53,808 nucleotides of DNA from Streptomyces kebangsaanensis. Lineage in GTDB: Bacteria > Actinomycetota > Actinomycetes > Streptomycetales > Streptomycetaceae. Under the pieces are notes generated by a model that was given only the letters and a program-made list of their open reading frames with translations, did not search any database and had not been told where the DNA came from. A program made the translations under genes and the position numbers. Each line of letters begins with the position of its first letter. Positions within the stretch are counted from its first letter, which is position 1. Where the stretch lies: assembly GCF_001906585.1 (NCBI RefSeq), contig NZ_JUJA01000167.1, forward strand, positions 161,564 through 215,371. The letters are read 5' to 3'. Below, one piece after another: positions 8,240 through 19,576 of the stretch.

Positions 8240-10522
8240 GTGCGGGCGACTTTGCGCTGGGCGCACTCGGACCTGCGCGCGCATCGCGGGGAGGCGCTGT
8301 TCATCGTGCTGGCCACGGCCGGCATCGTCGCCTCGCTGCTGCTGGCCACCGCGCTGTTCGGTTATGCGACCAACCCGTGGCAGCGGGTCTTCACCCAGTC
8401 CCACGGGGCCCATGTGTGGCTGCACACGGCGAGGTCCGCCGACACCGGCCGGCTCGCCTCGCTGGACGGTGTGGAGTCGGTCACGAGCGCGTACCTCACC
8501 GAGGCCGTCACCGTCTCCTCCCGGGGCACCCGCGCCTCCGTGGAGCTGCGCGGTACGCCCTCGCGGCCCACCGTGGGCCGGCCGCTGCTCGCCTCCGGCC
8601 GCTGGCCGGACGCCCGGGAGCCGGACGGCGTGGTCCTGGAGGCCCGGCTGGCCCGGGCGCTGCTGGCCGAACCCGGTGACACCCTCACGCTGCCCGGGAC
8701 CACGCGCACGCTGACGGTGGTGGGCGTCGCCGAGAGCGCCGAGCCGCGCTACCGGCCGGGTGAGCAGCCGGGGCTGGCGTGGGCGCAGCCGGCCGCGGTG
8801 CGCGACCCAGGCGGCCGGGTGATCGGGCTGCGGCTGACCGACCCCGACGACACGGGCTACGCCGTCCAGCGCGCCGTCACCGTGCTGGGTGCCGGGGCGG
8901 TCGGCGAGGTGTCCACCTGGCAGCAGGCGCGGGCCGAGGCACAGGGCGACAACCGGCTGCTCGGTCAGGTGCTGGGCCTGTTCGGCCTGGGCGCGCTGAT
9001 CGCGGCCGGGCTGGCGGTGCACGGCGCGATCGGCACCCGGATCCGGGGGCATCTGCGGGACATCTCGGTGCTGAAGGCGATCGGTTTCACGCCCGGTCAG
9101 GTGGTCCGGATCTTCCTGCTCCAGCACGTGGCGTACGCCGTGCTCGGCGCGGCGGCCGCGGCGGTGCTGACCCAGTCGCTGGGCGCGCGGATCCCGGGCC
9201 GGCTGGGCGACGCGGTCGGGGTGTGGCAGGGGCTGCCGGGCCATCCGGTGACGCTGTTCGCGGTGCCGGTGGGCGCGGTGCTGTTCATCGGCGCGGTGAC
9301 GGGACTGGCGGCCTGGCGGGCGGGGCGGGTGCCGCCGGTGCCGGTGCCCCGGCCCGCGGCTCCGCCGGCCGGGCGGCTCATGGGGGTGGCCCGCCGGGCC
9401 CTGGGGCTGGGGCTGCCGCCCGCGCTGGTGCTGGGCTGGCACAAGGTGGTCACCGGCCGTGTGCGCACTCTGGCCACGGTGGGACGGCTGGCGCTGCCGC
9501 TGCTGCTGATGGTGGTGGCGATGAGCGCGTGGACGACGATCGACCGCTTCCACAGCAGGCCGGAGGAGCTGGGGCTGCCGACCGCGCTGACCGTCCGCGC
9601 GGACGGCGGCCTGAACGACGGGGACGCGCGAGTGCTGCTGGCGCGTGAGCGGGGGGTCGACGCCGTCTACCCCGGGGTGGAGGTGGCCGCGCTCGTCCCC
9701 GGCCAGACGGCCACGATCGCCCTGCGGGGCCTGGGCACCCGCGAGGACCCCTACCCGTACGCCCTGGCCGAGGGCCGCCGCGCCGACGGCCCCGACGAGG
9801 CGGTGGCCGGTCAGGGCCTGCTGGACCTGCTCGGCGTGCGGGTGGGCGACTGGGTCCGGATGACGGTGGGCGACCAGCCGCAGATCCTGCACATCGTGGG
9901 CCGCAGCATCGAGCCGGAGAACGCCGGCCGGGTCATCTCGACCTCCCTGGACACCCTGCGCGAGAACGACCCGGGCCTGCGCCCCACCCTCTACCAGCTC
10001 CGTCTGTCCCCGGGCGCGGACCGCGACTCGGTCGCGAGGTCCCTGCTCACCGCGGGGGGCGGGCACCTGGACGTGCACGCCGTGACCAACCCGGCCGACG
10101 GCCTGTCCCCGCTGCGCGCGGTCGTCGCCGGGCTGATCTGCGTGCTGGCCCTCATCGGTCTCATCGAGCTGCTGACGGCGGTCGGCGGCACGATCCGCGA
10201 GAGCGAGCGGGATCTCCTGGCCCTGAAGGCCATAGGCCTCTCCCCTCGCCAGATCACCGCGATCACGGTCACGGCCACCAGCTGCACGGCCCTGGCGGCC
10301 GTGGTGGCCGGCACGGCCGTCGGCCTCCCCCTCGCCCACTGGCTGGTCGACGCCCAGGGCCGCTCGAGCGGCCTCGGCACCGGTATCGCGGCGGTCCCCT
10401 CCCCCCTGCTCCTGCTGCTGTTCGCGGCGGCCGCGGTGGCGGGCGCGGCGGCCCTGTCCGCCCTCCCCGCCACCCGCGCGGCCCACCGCCGCCTGGCGGA
10501 CACCCTGAGCGCGGTGGCGTAA
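8240..10522 (+). CDS. FtsX-like ABC transporter permease
   Basis: Membrane subunit of 760 aa with two FtsX domains. Helix 1 is near residues 20-40 (FIVLATAGIVASLLLATALF) and is followed by a large extracytoplasmic domain. A first group of helices follows (LGLFGLGALIAAGLAVHGAI; HVAYAVLGAAAAAVL; LFAVPVGAVLFIGAVTGLAAW). The pattern is repeated in the C-terminal half, ending at LLLFAAAAVAGAAALSALPATRAAHR. The repeated LKAIGF and LKAIGL loops contact the ATPase. The GTG at 8240 follows GAAGGG. It forms an operon with padR and the ATPase; the transported substrate cannot be read from sequence. Confidence 0.92.
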   Translation: MRATLRWAHSDLRAHRGEALFIVLATAGIVASLLLATALFGYATNPWQRVFTQSHGAHVWLHTARSADTGRLASLDGVESVTSAYLTEAVTVSSRGTRASVELRGTPSRPTVGRPLLASGRWPDAREPDGVVLEARLARALLAEPGDTLTLPGTTRTLTVVGVAESAEPRYRPGEQPGLAWAQPAAVRDPGGRVIGLRLTDPDDTGYAVQRAVTVLGAGAVGEVSTWQQARAEAQGDNRLLGQVLGLFGLGALIAAGLAVHGAIGTRIRGHLRDISVLKAIGFTPGQVVRIFLLQHVAYAVLGAAAAAVLTQSLGARIPGRLGDAVGVWQGLPGHPVTLFAVPVGAVLFIGAVTGLAAWRAGRVPPVPVPRPAAPPAGRLMGVARRALGLGLPPALVLGWHKVVTGRVRTLATVGRLALPLLLMVVAMSAWTTIDRFHSRPEELGLPTALTVRADGGLNDGDARVLLARERGVDAVYPGVEVAALVPGQTATIALRGLGTREDPYPYALAEGRRADGPDEAVAGQGLLDLLGVRVGDWVRMTVGDQPQILHIVGRSIEPENAGRVISTSLDTLRENDPGLRPTLYQLRLSPGADRDSVARSLLTAGGGHLDVHAVTNPADGLSPLRAVVAGLICVLALIGLIELLTAVGGTIRESERDLLALKAIGLSPRQITAITVTATSCTALAAVVAGTAVGLPLAHWLVDAQGRSSGLGTGIAAVPSPLLLLLFAAAAVAGAAALSALPATRAAHRRLADTLSAVA

Positions 10523-10556
10523 GGAACGACGCCCCTGCCCCAGGGCCCGCCCCGAA

Positions 10557-10594
10557 CCCCGCCGGGGGCCGGGGTGCCCCTCACCCCGGCGGGG
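10557..10594. terminator. Bidirectional terminator between ftsX-like gene and pgi
   Basis: CCCCGCCGGGG (10557-10567) and CCCCGGCGGGG (10584-10594) form a perfect 11-base-pair stem around a 16-base loop. It sits between two convergent genes, so it can serve both. No clear U-tract is present, as is common in Streptomyces. Confidence 0.75.
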
Positions 10595-10618
10595 CTGGTG
10601 GGTGGGAAAAGGCCCGTG

Positions 10619-12271
10619 TCAGCGCCCGCGCAGCTCGCGGTACTTGCTGGTCAGGGTCTTGGTGGACGCGTCCAGGCCCGGGACCTCCGTGCCCTCCGTG
10701 AGGGCCGGTTCGATGCGCTTGGCGAGGACCTTGCCCAGTTCCACGCCCCACTGGTCGAAGGAGTCGATGTTCCAGACGGCGCCCTGGACGAACACCTTGT
10801 GTTCGTAGAGGGCGACCAGCTGCCCGAGCACCGACGGAGTCAGCTCACGGGCGAGGATCGTCGTCGTGGGGTGGTTCCCGCGGAACGTCTTGTGCGGGAC
10901 CAGGTCCTCCGCCACCCCTTCCTCCCGTACCTCCTCCGGCGTCTTGCCGAAGGCCAGCGCCTGCGTCTGCGCGAAGAAGTTGGCCATCAACAAGTCGTGC
11001 TGCGCCTTGAGTTCACCGCTCAGCTCCGCAACCGGCTCGGCGAAGCCGATGAAGTCCGCCGGGATCAGCTTCGTACCCTGGTGGATCAGCTGGTAGTACG
11101 CGTGCTGCCCGTTCGTGCCCGGCGTACCCCACACCACCGGCCCGGTCTGCCACCCCACCGGCTCGCCGTCCCGCTGCACCGACTTCCCGTTGGACTCCAT
11201 GTCCAGCTGCTGCAGATACGCGGTGAACTTGGACAGGTAGTGCGAGTACGGCAGCACCGCGTGCGACTGCGCGTCGTGGAAGTTGCCGTACCAGATCCCC
11301 AACAGCCCCAGCAGCAAAGGCACGTTGGCCTCGGCCGGCGCCGTCCTGAAGTGCTCGTCGACCAGCCGGAAGCCCTCCAGCATCTCCCCGAAGCGCTCGG
11401 GGCCGATCGCGATCATCAGCGACAGCCCGATCGCCGAGTCGTACGAGTACCGCCCCCCGACCCAGTCCCAGAACTCGAACATGTTGACCGTGTCGATGCC
11501 GAACTCGGCGACCTTCTCCGCGTTCGTCGACAGCGCCACGAAGTGCTTCGCGACGGCCTCCGGCCCGGCCTTCAGCTCGCCGAGCAGCCAGTTGCGCGCC
11601 GACGTCGCGTTGGTGACCGTCTCGATGGTGGTGAACGTCTTGGACGCGACGATGAACAGCGTCTCCGCCGCGTCCAGGTCGCGCGTCGCCTCGTGCAGGT
11701 CGGCGCCGTCGACGTTGGACACGAAGCGCACCGTCAGCCCGCGGTCCGTGTAGGCGCGCAGCGCCTCGTACGCCATCGCCGGGCCCAGGTCCGATCCGCC
11801 GATGCCCACGTTCACCACATTGCGGATCCGCTTGCCGGTGTGTCCCGTCCACTCCCCCGAACGGACCCGGTTCGCGAAGTCGCTCATCCGGTCGAGGACC
11901 GCGTGCACCCCGGGCACGACGTTCTCCCCGTCGACCTCGATCACCGCGTCCCGCGGCGCCCGCAGCGCCGTGTGCAGCACGGCCCGGTTCTCGGTGACGT
12001 TGATCCTCTCCCCGCGGAACATGGCGTCCCGCAGCCCGGACACGTCCGTCGCGGCGGCCAGCTCCCGCAGCAGCCGCAGTGTCTCGTCGGTGACCAGGTT
12101 CTTGGAGTAGTCGACGTACAGGTCGCCGACCCGGAGGGTGTACGCCTCACCGCGCTCCGGGTGGGCGGCGAACAGATCCCGCAGATGGGTGTCGGCGAGC
12201 TCCTCACGGTGCTTGGCCAGAGCGGTCCACTCGGGCCTCTGGTTGAGCCTGGTACGGCCGTCTGCGTTCAT
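10619..12271 (-). CDS. pgi: Glucose-6-phosphate isomerase
   Basis: Interconverts glucose 6-phosphate and fructose 6-phosphate in the cytoplasm (550 aa, full family length). Conserved elements include [71 protein letters not shown] (family signature 1), the catalytic Glu/His region GVWYGN-like LLGIWYGNF, and the C-terminal [16 protein letters not shown] (signature 2). The chosen start is ATG 12271 ([15 protein letters not shown]), matching Streptomyces orthologues as I recall them; the frame stays open to 12382. It fits the glycolytic neighbourhood, with tpiA, pgk and gap a few kilobases away. Confidence 0.96.
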   Translation of the reverse strand: MNADGRTRLNQRPEWTALAKHREELADTHLRDLFAAHPERGEAYTLRVGDLYVDYSKNLVTDETLRLLRELAAATDVSGLRDAMFRGERINVTENRAVLHTALRAPRDAVIEVDGENVVPGVHAVLDRMSDFANRVRSGEWTGHTGKRIRNVVNVGIGGSDLGPAMAYEALRAYTDRGLTVRFVSNVDGADLHEATRDLDAAETLFIVASKTFTTIETVTNATSARNWLLGELKAGPEAVAKHFVALSTNAEKVAEFGIDTVNMFEFWDWVGGRYSYDSAIGLSLMIAIGPERFGEMLEGFRLVDEHFRTAPAEANVPLLLGLLGIWYGNFHDAQSHAVLPYSHYLSKFTAYLQQLDMESNGKSVQRDGEPVGWQTGPVVWGTPGTNGQHAYYQLIHQGTKLIPADFIGFAEPVAELSGELKAQHDLLMANFFAQTQALAFGKTPEEVREEGVAEDLVPHKTFRGNHPTTTILARELTPSVLGQLVALYEHKVFVQGAVWNIDSFDQWGVELGKVLAKRIEPALTEGTEVPGLDASTKTLTSKYRELRGR

Positions 12272-12338
12272 TCGGACTTCAGCCTCTTTCCTAGCTGTCC
12301 TGCTGCGTCCTGCCCCGCTGCCCATCCAACCTAGTTGA

Positions 12339-13610
12339 TCAGCAGGCGACGTGAGTCGTCGTGGCGCCGTCGTCCGGCGCACCCTCCACTACGTCCGCCG
12401 CCCGCGCGGGTATCAGCGCGGCCACGGAAAGGACGAAGAACGCCGCCGTGAGCAGCGCCGGGCAGTTCGGCCCCCACGCGGCGGCGACCGCCCCGCCGAG
12501 CACCGCGCCGAGCGGCGCCCCGGCCACGGAGAGGGTGCGGAAGGCCGCGCTGACCCGGCCCAGCATCCCGGCTGGGCTGCGCTGCTGCATCAGCGTGGTC
12601 GTGTTGACGTTCCACACCATGCCCATCAGTCCGAACACGGCCAGCGCGGCCACCGCCACGGGCAGACTGCGCACCACTCCCATCACCACCAGCGCGGCGA
12701 TCTGCACCGCCCCGGCCAGCAGCACGGCCCGCATGCGTCCCAGCCGGGCCACGATCCGGCTGTTGACCGCTCCCCCGACCAGGCTGCCGATCGTGTACGC
12801 CGTCAGCGCCGCCGCGTATCCCTTGGTGCCGGCGCCCAGCCAGCCGGTCACGACGACCACCAGGGTGGCGATGAGGGCGCCCATCCCGACGTTGCACAGC
12901 GCGGTGGCGGCGCACAGCCCGCGCAGCGCCCGGTCCCGCCCGAGGGTGCGCAGTCCCTCGGCTGTCTCGCGCCGCAGCGTGCTGCCCGCCGGTCTCGGCG
13001 GCCGCTCGGGCCCGGAGACCCGCAGGGAGGCCACCAGCGCGGCGGCCACCAGGAACGTGGCGGCGTTGGCGGCGAACGGGGCCGCGGCGCCGGCGGCGAG
13101 CAGCAGCAGCGGCACGGCCGGACCGCCGAGCAGTCCGCCGGCCACGCGCTGCCCGGTCATCAGCCGGGCGTTGGCGCCGCCCAGCGCCCGCGGCTCCACC
13201 AGGACGGGCAGCAGGGCCGTGGCCGCGTTGTCGAAGAGCGTCTGCAGCGTGGTCAGCGCGAAGGCCAGGGCGATCAGCAGACCGATCGAGGCGTGCCCGA
13301 GGGCCACGGCCACGGCGAACCCGCCGACCAGCAGGGCCCGTACCGTGTCCGCCGTCCACATCGCGCGCCGCTGGTCCACGCGGTCGGCGACGGCGCCGCC
13401 GAGCAGTCCGAAAATGATCCAGGGGAGGTAGCCGCAGGCCGCGACGGAGGAGATGAGCAGCGGGTCGTCGGTCAGCGACACGGCGAGCAGCGGCAGCGCG
13501 GTCGTACGCAGCGAGTCGCCGAAGCTGGACAGCACGGCGGCGCTCCACAGCCGTCCGAATCCCCCGCGCCAGGCGGGCGCGCCCACGTCCCCCGTCTTGG
13601 TTAACGTCAT
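12339..13610 (-). CDS. MFS transporter (EntS/MFS_3-like exporter)
   Basis: A 423-aa integral membrane protein with about twelve helices. The N-terminus [31 protein letters not shown] and the loop [17 protein letters not shown] are typical of the MFS subfamily that includes EntS-like exporters. Proton-driven export is expected; the substrate is unknown. The ATG at 13610 has GAGGAAG just upstream, which excludes the longer frame to 13742. A perfect DNA-damage type promoter lies 33-55 bases upstream, suggesting damage induction. The gene is followed by pgi 67 bases downstream. Confidence 0.9.
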   Translation of the reverse strand: MTLTKTGDVGAPAWRGGFGRLWSAAVLSSFGDSLRTTALPLLAVSLTDDPLLISSVAACGYLPWIIFGLLGGAVADRVDQRRAMWTADTVRALLVGGFAVAVALGHASIGLLIALAFALTTLQTLFDNAATALLPVLVEPRALGGANARLMTGQRVAGGLLGGPAVPLLLLAAGAAAPFAANAATFLVAAALVASLRVSGPERPPRPAGSTLRRETAEGLRTLGRDRALRGLCAATALCNVGMGALIATLVVVVTGWLGAGTKGYAAALTAYTIGSLVGGAVNSRIVARLGRMRAVLLAGAVQIAALVVMGVVRSLPVAVAALAVFGLMGMVWNVNTTTLMQQRSPAGMLGRVSAAFRTLSVAGAPLGAVLGGAVAAAWGPNCPALLTAAFFVLSVAALIPARAADVVEGAPDDGATTTHVAC

Positions 13611-13642
13611 GGCTTCCTCTCCACGGTTCACCTGATGCGCAA

Positions 13643-13665
13643 ACCGTAGAGGGCACCACTGACAA
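13643..13665 (-). promoter_or_regulatory. RecA-NDp type DNA-damage promoter of the MFS gene
   Basis: On the minus strand TTGTCAGTGGT (13665-13655), six bases, then TACGGT (13648-13643). This matches the reported actinobacterial RecA-NDp pattern TTGTCAGTGGC-N6-TAGggT except at the last base of the first box. Transcription would start about 25 bases before the ATG. Confidence 0.75.
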
Positions 13666-13702
13666 CCGGTCCGCGGCGGCCGGCCGCCCGGGAAGCGACA
13701 GG

Positions 13703-13736
13703 TCCGGTCCCGCGCCCACGAGCGGCGCCGACCGGA
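13703..13736 (-). terminator. Terminator after the RbpA-family gene
   Basis: TCCGGTC (13703-13709) and GACCGGA (13730-13736) form a seven-base-pair outer stem, with an inner GC-rich GCGCC/GGCGC pairing. The hairpin lies ten bases after the TAG stop of the upstream minus-strand gene. Confidence 0.55.
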
Positions 13737-13745
13737 GCCCAACTC

Positions 13746-14081
13746 CTAGATCTCGCCCCGCAGTTTGGCGAGCGCCTCGGCGAGGATCGCCTCGCCGTCC
13801 GCGTCGCTGCGCCGCTCGCGCACATAGGCGAGGTGCGTCTTGTAGGGCTCGGTGCGCGGCGGGGCCGGCGGGTTGTCCTGGTCCTGACCGGCCGGGAAGC
13901 CGCAGCGCGGGCAGTCCCAGGTGTCGGGGACCTGCGCGTCGCTGGCGAAGCTCGGCTGGGTCTCGTGCCCGTTGGAGCACCAGAAGGAGATGCGCAGACG
14001 CGGCGCGGACTCACCGCGCTCGGCCTCGCCCATCGGCCCCGCCCCGACCCGGCTTCCTCGGATCGCGTTGCCACTTGCCAC
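13746..14081 (-). CDS. rbpA: RNA polymerase-binding protein, RbpA family
   Basis: Small 111-aa protein expected to bind RNA polymerase and the principal sigma factor and to aid open-complex formation. The central zinc-ribbon-like domain shows CSNGHE then CPRCGFPAG (cysteines about residues 35 and 57-60). The C-terminal helix (EPYKTHLAYVRERRSDADGEAILAEALAKLRGEI) matches the sigma-interacting region. The basic N-terminus MASGNAIRGSRVGAG fits the core-binding arm. The GTG at 14081 has AGGGAG at good spacing. Streptomyces carry a better-known RbpA of different sequence elsewhere, so this may be the paralogue. Its leader has an unusual set of inverted repeats. Confidence 0.85.
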   Translation of the reverse strand: MASGNAIRGSRVGAGPMGEAERGESAPRLRISFWCSNGHETQPSFASDAQVPDTWDCPRCGFPAGQDQDNPPAPPRTEPYKTHLAYVRERRSDADGEAILAEALAKLRGEI

Positions 14082-14108
14082 GGTCGTAACTCCCTGCGTG
14101 ATGGTGCC

Positions 14109-14135
14109 GCGAAGCGAGACGGCGTACCGCTTCGC
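14109..14135 (-). promoter_or_regulatory. Leader hairpin upstream of the RbpA-family gene
   Basis: GCGAAGCG (14109-14116) and CGCTTCGC (14128-14135) form a perfect eight-base-pair stem with an 11-base loop, about 28 bases before the GTG start. It lies in the presumed 5' leader. Confidence 0.5.
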
Positions 14136-14151
14136 TGCGAGCGCCTCAGTC

Positions 14152-14264
14152 TACGTAAGGCCCAACGCGCGTCCGGTGACTGGAGTTACCGCCCCCCGCA
14201 CACAGACGCAGGCCCCATGATAGGACGCGCTCGGGAGCGCGTACCGACCATGGGGCCTTACGTA
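14152..14264 (-). promoter_or_regulatory. Mutually exclusive inverted repeats between secG and the RbpA-family gene
   Basis: On the minus strand a single segment (14264-14249) can pair in two ways. Its later part pairs with CATGGGGCCT (reverse complement of 14210-14219) as a 10-base-pair hairpin that could terminate secG. Its first part pairs with the distal GGGCCTTACGTA (reverse complement of 14152-14163) over 12 perfect base pairs. The shared GGCC core means the two cannot both form, as in an attenuator. An inner stem GCGCTC/GAGCGC strengthens the first hairpin. Confidence 0.55.
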
Positions 14265-14286
14265 CGGAATACACGTGGGCTGTTGT

Positions 14287-14523
14287 TCAGCCGCTCGTCT
14301 TCATCAGGATGCCGAGCACGACGATGCACGCCGTCCACAGCAGACCGACCACCACGGTGATGCGGTCGAGGTTGCGCTCGGCGACCGAGGAGCCGCCGAC
14401 GGAGGACTGGACGCCGCCACCGAACATGTCGGAGAGACCGCCGCCCTTCCCCTTGTGCATCAGCACCAGCAGCATCAGCAGCAGGCTGAAGACGATCAGG
14501 GCGATCGAGAACCCCAAAACCAC
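14287..14523 (-). CDS. secG: Preprotein translocase subunit SecG
   Basis: Small membrane subunit of the SecYEG channel (78 aa). Two hydrophobic helices (VLGFSIALIVFSLLLMLLVLM and the C-terminal ITVVVGLLWTACIVVLGILM) flank the conserved cytoplasmic loop HKGKGGGLSDMFGGG. GTG 14523 was chosen because GAGGAAG lies upstream and the protein then begins at the first helix; an open frame extends to 14574. It follows tpiA by 126 bases, the usual actinobacterial order gap-pgk-tpiA-secG. Confidence 0.93.
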   Translation of the reverse strand: MVLGFSIALIVFSLLLMLLVLMHKGKGGGLSDMFGGGVQSSVGGSSVAERNLDRITVVVGLLWTACIVVLGILMKTSG

Positions 14524-14649
14524 GGCTGGACCAACTTCCTCGATTCGGATGGACGACGGGGGCGCGGCGAACACCGCCTACCACGCCCCTCGCAAAGAGT
14601 ACGACGGATCGCCGCTGGCGCATACTCGCAGCTCGGCCCGTCGCCCCGC

Positions 14650-15426
14650 TCACTGCTCGCGGAAGCGCACGATCCTGACGAACTCGTCCACGTCCAGCGA
14701 GGCACCGCCGACCAGGGCGCCGTCGATGTCGGCCTGCGCCATGATCTCGGCGACGTTGCCCGACTTCACGGAGCCGCCGTACTGGATGCGGACCTGGTCG
14801 GCGACCTCCTGCGAGTACAGCTCGGCGAGCTTGCCGCGGATGGCGGCGCAGACCTCCTGGGCGTCGCCGGCACCGCAGACCTTGCCGGTACCGATGGCCC
14901 AGACGGGCTCGTAGGCGATCACGACCGACTCGGCCTGCTCGGCCGGGAGGTCCTTCAGACCGCCCTCGACCTGGGCGAGCGTGTGGGAGACGTGGTTGCC
15001 CGCGTCGCGGACCTCCAGCTCTTCACCGACGCACAGGATCGGGGTCAGGCCGTGCTTGTAGGCGGCCTTGACCTTGGCGTTCACCAGCTCGTCGGTCTCG
15101 TTGTGGTACTGCCTGCGCTCGGAGTGCCCGATCACCACGTACGTGCACTTGAGCTTGGCCAGCATCGGGCCGGAGATCTCGCCGGTGTAGGCGCCGGAGT
15201 CGTGCTGCGAGATGTCCTGGGCGCCGTACTTGATCTTGAGCTTGTCGCCGTCGACCAGGGTCTGCACGGAGCGCAGGTCGGTGAAGGGCGGCAGGACGGC
15301 GACCTCGACGGCCTCGTAGTCCTTGTCGGCCAGGGCGAAGGCGAGCTTCTGGACGTGTGCGATGGCCTCGAGGTGGTTGAGGTTCATCTTCCAGTTGCCC
15401 GCCATCAGCGGCGTGCGCGTGCTCAT
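14650..15426 (-). CDS. tpiA: Triosephosphate isomerase
   Basis: Interconverts dihydroxyacetone phosphate and glyceraldehyde 3-phosphate (258 aa TIM barrel). Visible active-site elements are the N-terminal MAGNWKMN with substrate-binding Asn and Lys, GHSERR with the catalytic His, [11 protein letters not shown] with the catalytic Glu and the mobile loop, and the phosphate-binding YGGSVKSGN and GALVGGASL. It starts five bases after the pgk stop, so the two genes are certainly co-transcribed. The final residues VRFREQ are the normal C-terminus. Confidence 0.97.
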   Translation of the reverse strand: MSTRTPLMAGNWKMNLNHLEAIAHVQKLAFALADKDYEAVEVAVLPPFTDLRSVQTLVDGDKLKIKYGAQDISQHDSGAYTGEISGPMLAKLKCTYVVIGHSERRQYHNETDELVNAKVKAAYKHGLTPILCVGEELEVRDAGNHVSHTLAQVEGGLKDLPAEQAESVVIAYEPVWAIGTGKVCGAGDAQEVCAAIRGKLAELYSQEVADQVRIQYGGSVKSGNVAEIMAQADIDGALVGGASLDVDEFVRIVRFREQ

Positions 15427-15431
15427 GCGGT

Positions 15432-16643
15432 TCAGTCCTCCAGTGCGGCGAGGCCGGGGAGCGTCTTGCCCTCGAGGTATTCGAGGGAGGCGCCGCCTCC
15501 GGTCGAGATGTGGCCGAATGCCGACTCGTCGAATCCCAGCGTACGGACGGCCGCGGCGGAGTCGCCGCCGCCCACGACGGTGAAGCCGTCGGAGTCGGCC
15601 AGGGCCTGGGCGACCGCCTTGGTGCCCTCGGCGAAGTCGGGGTGCTCGAAGACGCCCATCGGCCCGTTCCAGAAGACGGTGGCGGCGTCGGCGAGCTTGG
15701 CAGCGTACAGCTTGCGGGTCTCGGGGCCGATGTCCAGGCCCTGCTGGTCGGCCGGGATGGCGTCCGCGGCGACGGCGGTGGGCCGGGCCGGGGCCTTGGT
15801 CCTCATGTCCGGGAATTCGGGCGCGACCAGCGTGTCCACGGGCAGGATCAGCTCGACGCCGGTCTTCTCGGCGCGCTCGATGTACTCCTTGACGGCCGGG
15901 ATCTGGTCCTCCTGCAGGAGGGACTTGCCGATCTCGTGCCCCTGGGCCTTGAGGAAGGTGTACGCCATGCCGCCGCCGATGAGCAGCCGGTCGGCCCTGC
16001 CGAGCAGTTCGTCGATGACGGCGAGCTTGTCGGAGACCTTGGCGCCGCCGAGCGCGACGACGTAGGGCCGCCGGACGTCCTGGGTGAGCTTCTTCAGGAC
16101 GCCGACCTCGGTGGCGATGAGGTGGCCGGCGTAGTGCGGCAGGCGGGCCGGGAGGTCGTAGACGGAGGCGTGCTTGCGGTGCACGGCGCCGAAGCCGTCG
16201 CCGACGTAGACGTCCGCGAGGGCGGCGAGCCGGTCGGCGAACTCGCCGCGCTCGGTGTCGTCCTTGGAGGTCTCGCCGGGGTTGAAGCGCAGGTTCTCGA
16301 CGACCGCGACCCGGCCGGGCTGCAGGCCGTCCACGGCGTCGTGGGCGGCGGGGCCGACGGTGTCCTGGGCGAACGCCACGGGGGCGCCGAGGAGTTCACC
16401 GAGCCGCTCGGCGGCGGGCAGCAGGGAGAAGGCCGGGTCCGGGGCGCCCTTGGGGCGGCCGAGGTGGGAGGCCACGACCACCTTGGCGCCGGCGTCGGCG
16501 AGCGCCTTGACGGTGGGCAGGACGGCGCGGATGCGGCCGTCGTCGGTGATGACTCCGTCGGCCAGCGGCACGTTGAGGTCGGCGCGGACGAAGACCCGCT
16601 TGCCGTCCACGCCTTCGGAGAGAAGTTCGTCGATCGTCTTCAT
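15432..16643 (-). CDS. pgk: Phosphoglycerate kinase
   Basis: Transfers phosphate from 1,3-bisphosphoglycerate to ADP in glycolysis (403 aa). The signature [15 protein letters not shown] is at residues 16-30, with substrate-binding ASHLGRPKG and ENLRFNPGE following. The nucleotide-binding half carries [21 protein letters not shown] and GGGDSAAAV. The ATG at 16643 is preceded by AGGAGT. It lies between gap (168 bases upstream, with a terminator between) and tpiA (5 bases downstream), so pgk probably has its own promoter in addition to read-through. Confidence 0.97.
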   Translation of the reverse strand: MKTIDELLSEGVDGKRVFVRADLNVPLADGVITDDGRIRAVLPTVKALADAGAKVVVASHLGRPKGAPDPAFSLLPAAERLGELLGAPVAFAQDTVGPAAHDAVDGLQPGRVAVVENLRFNPGETSKDDTERGEFADRLAALADVYVGDGFGAVHRKHASVYDLPARLPHYAGHLIATEVGVLKKLTQDVRRPYVVALGGAKVSDKLAVIDELLGRADRLLIGGGMAYTFLKAQGHEIGKSLLQEDQIPAVKEYIERAEKTGVELILPVDTLVAPEFPDMRTKAPARPTAVAADAIPADQQGLDIGPETRKLYAAKLADAATVFWNGPMGVFEHPDFAEGTKAVAQALADSDGFTVVGGGDSAAAVRTLGFDESAFGHISTGGGASLEYLEGKTLPGLAALED

Positions 16644-16742
16644 GGGTTGGGACTCCTGAGGAGGAGGGGGCTCTTGATCGTACGAGGACCGATCGATCCG
16701 TACGCGGGCGGGTTGTGGTCTTTCGCCCCGTCGTACGTGCGT

Positions 16743-16782
16743 CAGGGCCCGGGCGGCGCGACCGTGCGCTGCCCGAGCCCTG
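16743..16782 (-). terminator. Strong stem-loop between gap and pgk
   Basis: The arms at 16743-16759 and 16766-16782 pair over 17 positions, fifteen Watson-Crick and two wobble, with a six-base loop. It begins about 30 bases after the gap stop. It probably terminates or attenuates gap transcription, giving gap a higher transcript level than pgk-tpiA. Confidence 0.75.
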
Positions 16783-16811
16783 ATCTCACATCGAGGTGCC
16801 TGCCCTGACGA

Positions 16812-18586
<1,775 letters not shown>

Positions 18587-19576
18587 TCAGCCGGCCAGGT
18601 TGTCCGCCAAGTCCTCCGCGAGGTTGGCCTCGGTGCCCGGGATGCCGAGGTCGGAGGCCCGCTTGTCGGCCATGGCGAGGAGGCGGCGGATGCGGCCCGC
18701 GACCGCGTCCTTGGTCAGCGGGGGGTCGGCGAGGGCGCCGAGCTCTTCCAGGGAGGCCTGCTTGTGCTCCATGCGCAGACGGCCCGCGGCGGCGAGGTGC
18801 TCGGGGACGTCGTCGCCGAGGATCTCCAGGGCGCGCTGCACACGCGCGCCGGCCGCGACGGCGGCGCGGGCCGAGCGGCGCAGGTTGGCGTCGTCGAAGT
18901 TGGCGAGGCGGTTGGCCGTGGCGCGGACCTCGCGGCGCATCCGCCGCTCCTCCCAGGCCAGCACGGACTCGTGGGCCCCCAGGCGCGTCAGCAGGGCGCC
19001 GATCGCGTCACCGTCACGGACGACGACCCGGTCGACGCCGCGCACCTCGCGGGCCTTCGCCGCGATGGACAGCCGGCGGGCGGCGCCCACCAGGGCGAGC
19101 GCGGCCTCCGGGCCGGGGCAGGTCACCTCCAGGGAGGAGGACCGGCCCGGCTCGGTGAGCGAGCCGTGGGCCAGGAACGCTCCGCGCCAGGCGGCCTCGG
19201 CATCGCAGGTGGCCCCCGAGACCACCTGCGGCGGCAGGCCGCGGATCGGGCGGCCCCGCCCGTCGACCAGCCCGGTCTGGCGGGCCAGCTGGTCGCCGCC
19301 CGCGACGACCCGCACCACGTAGCGCGAGCCGCGGCGCAGCCCGCCCGGTGCCATCACGATCAGCTCGGAGCCGTGACCGAAGATCTCCAGGATGTCCCGC
19401 TTCAGACGCCGCGCCGCCATGGCGGTGTCCAGCTCCGCCTCGATCACGATGCGCCCGCTGACCAGGTGGAGGCCGCCGGCGAACCGCAGAAGGGCGGAGA
19501 CCTCCGCCTTTCTGCAGCAGGTCCGGGTGACGGGAAGCCGGGAGATCTCGTCCTTCACCGCTGCCGTCATCGCCAT
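18587..19576 (-). CDS. whiA: Sporulation regulator WhiA
   Basis: DNA-binding regulator needed with WhiB for the switch from aerial growth to sporulation septation (329 aa). The N-terminal half ([38 protein letters not shown]) is the LAGLIDADG-like fold shared with homing endonucleases but without nuclease activity. The C-terminal helix-turn-helix includes [33 protein letters not shown]. Starts at 19576 (MAMTAAV) or 19570 are possible; the latter gives an ATGA overlap with yvcK. Sequence is almost identical to the S. coelicolor protein as I recall it, apart from the last dozen residues. Confidence 0.96.
   Translation of the reverse strand: MAMTAAVKDEISRLPVTRTCCRKAEVSALLRFAGGLHLVSGRIVIEAELDTAMAARRLKRDILEIFGHGSELIVMAPGGLRRGSRYVVRVVAGGDQLARQTGLVDGRGRPIRGLPPQVVSGATCDAEAAWRGAFLAHGSLTEPGRSSSLEVTCPGPEAALALVGAARRLSIAAKAREVRGVDRVVVRDGDAIGALLTRLGAHESVLAWEERRMRREVRATANRLANFDDANLRRSARAAVAAGARVQRALEILGDDVPEHLAAAGRLRMEHKQASLEELGALADPPLTKDAVAGRIRRLLAMADKRASDLGIPGTEANLAEDLADNLAG

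Noticed and set aside
7628..10486. Minus-strand frame of 952 aa over the exporter genes
   Set aside because: Arg/Gly/His/Gln-rich shadow of the ABC ATPase and FtsX genes with no motif or ribosome binding site.
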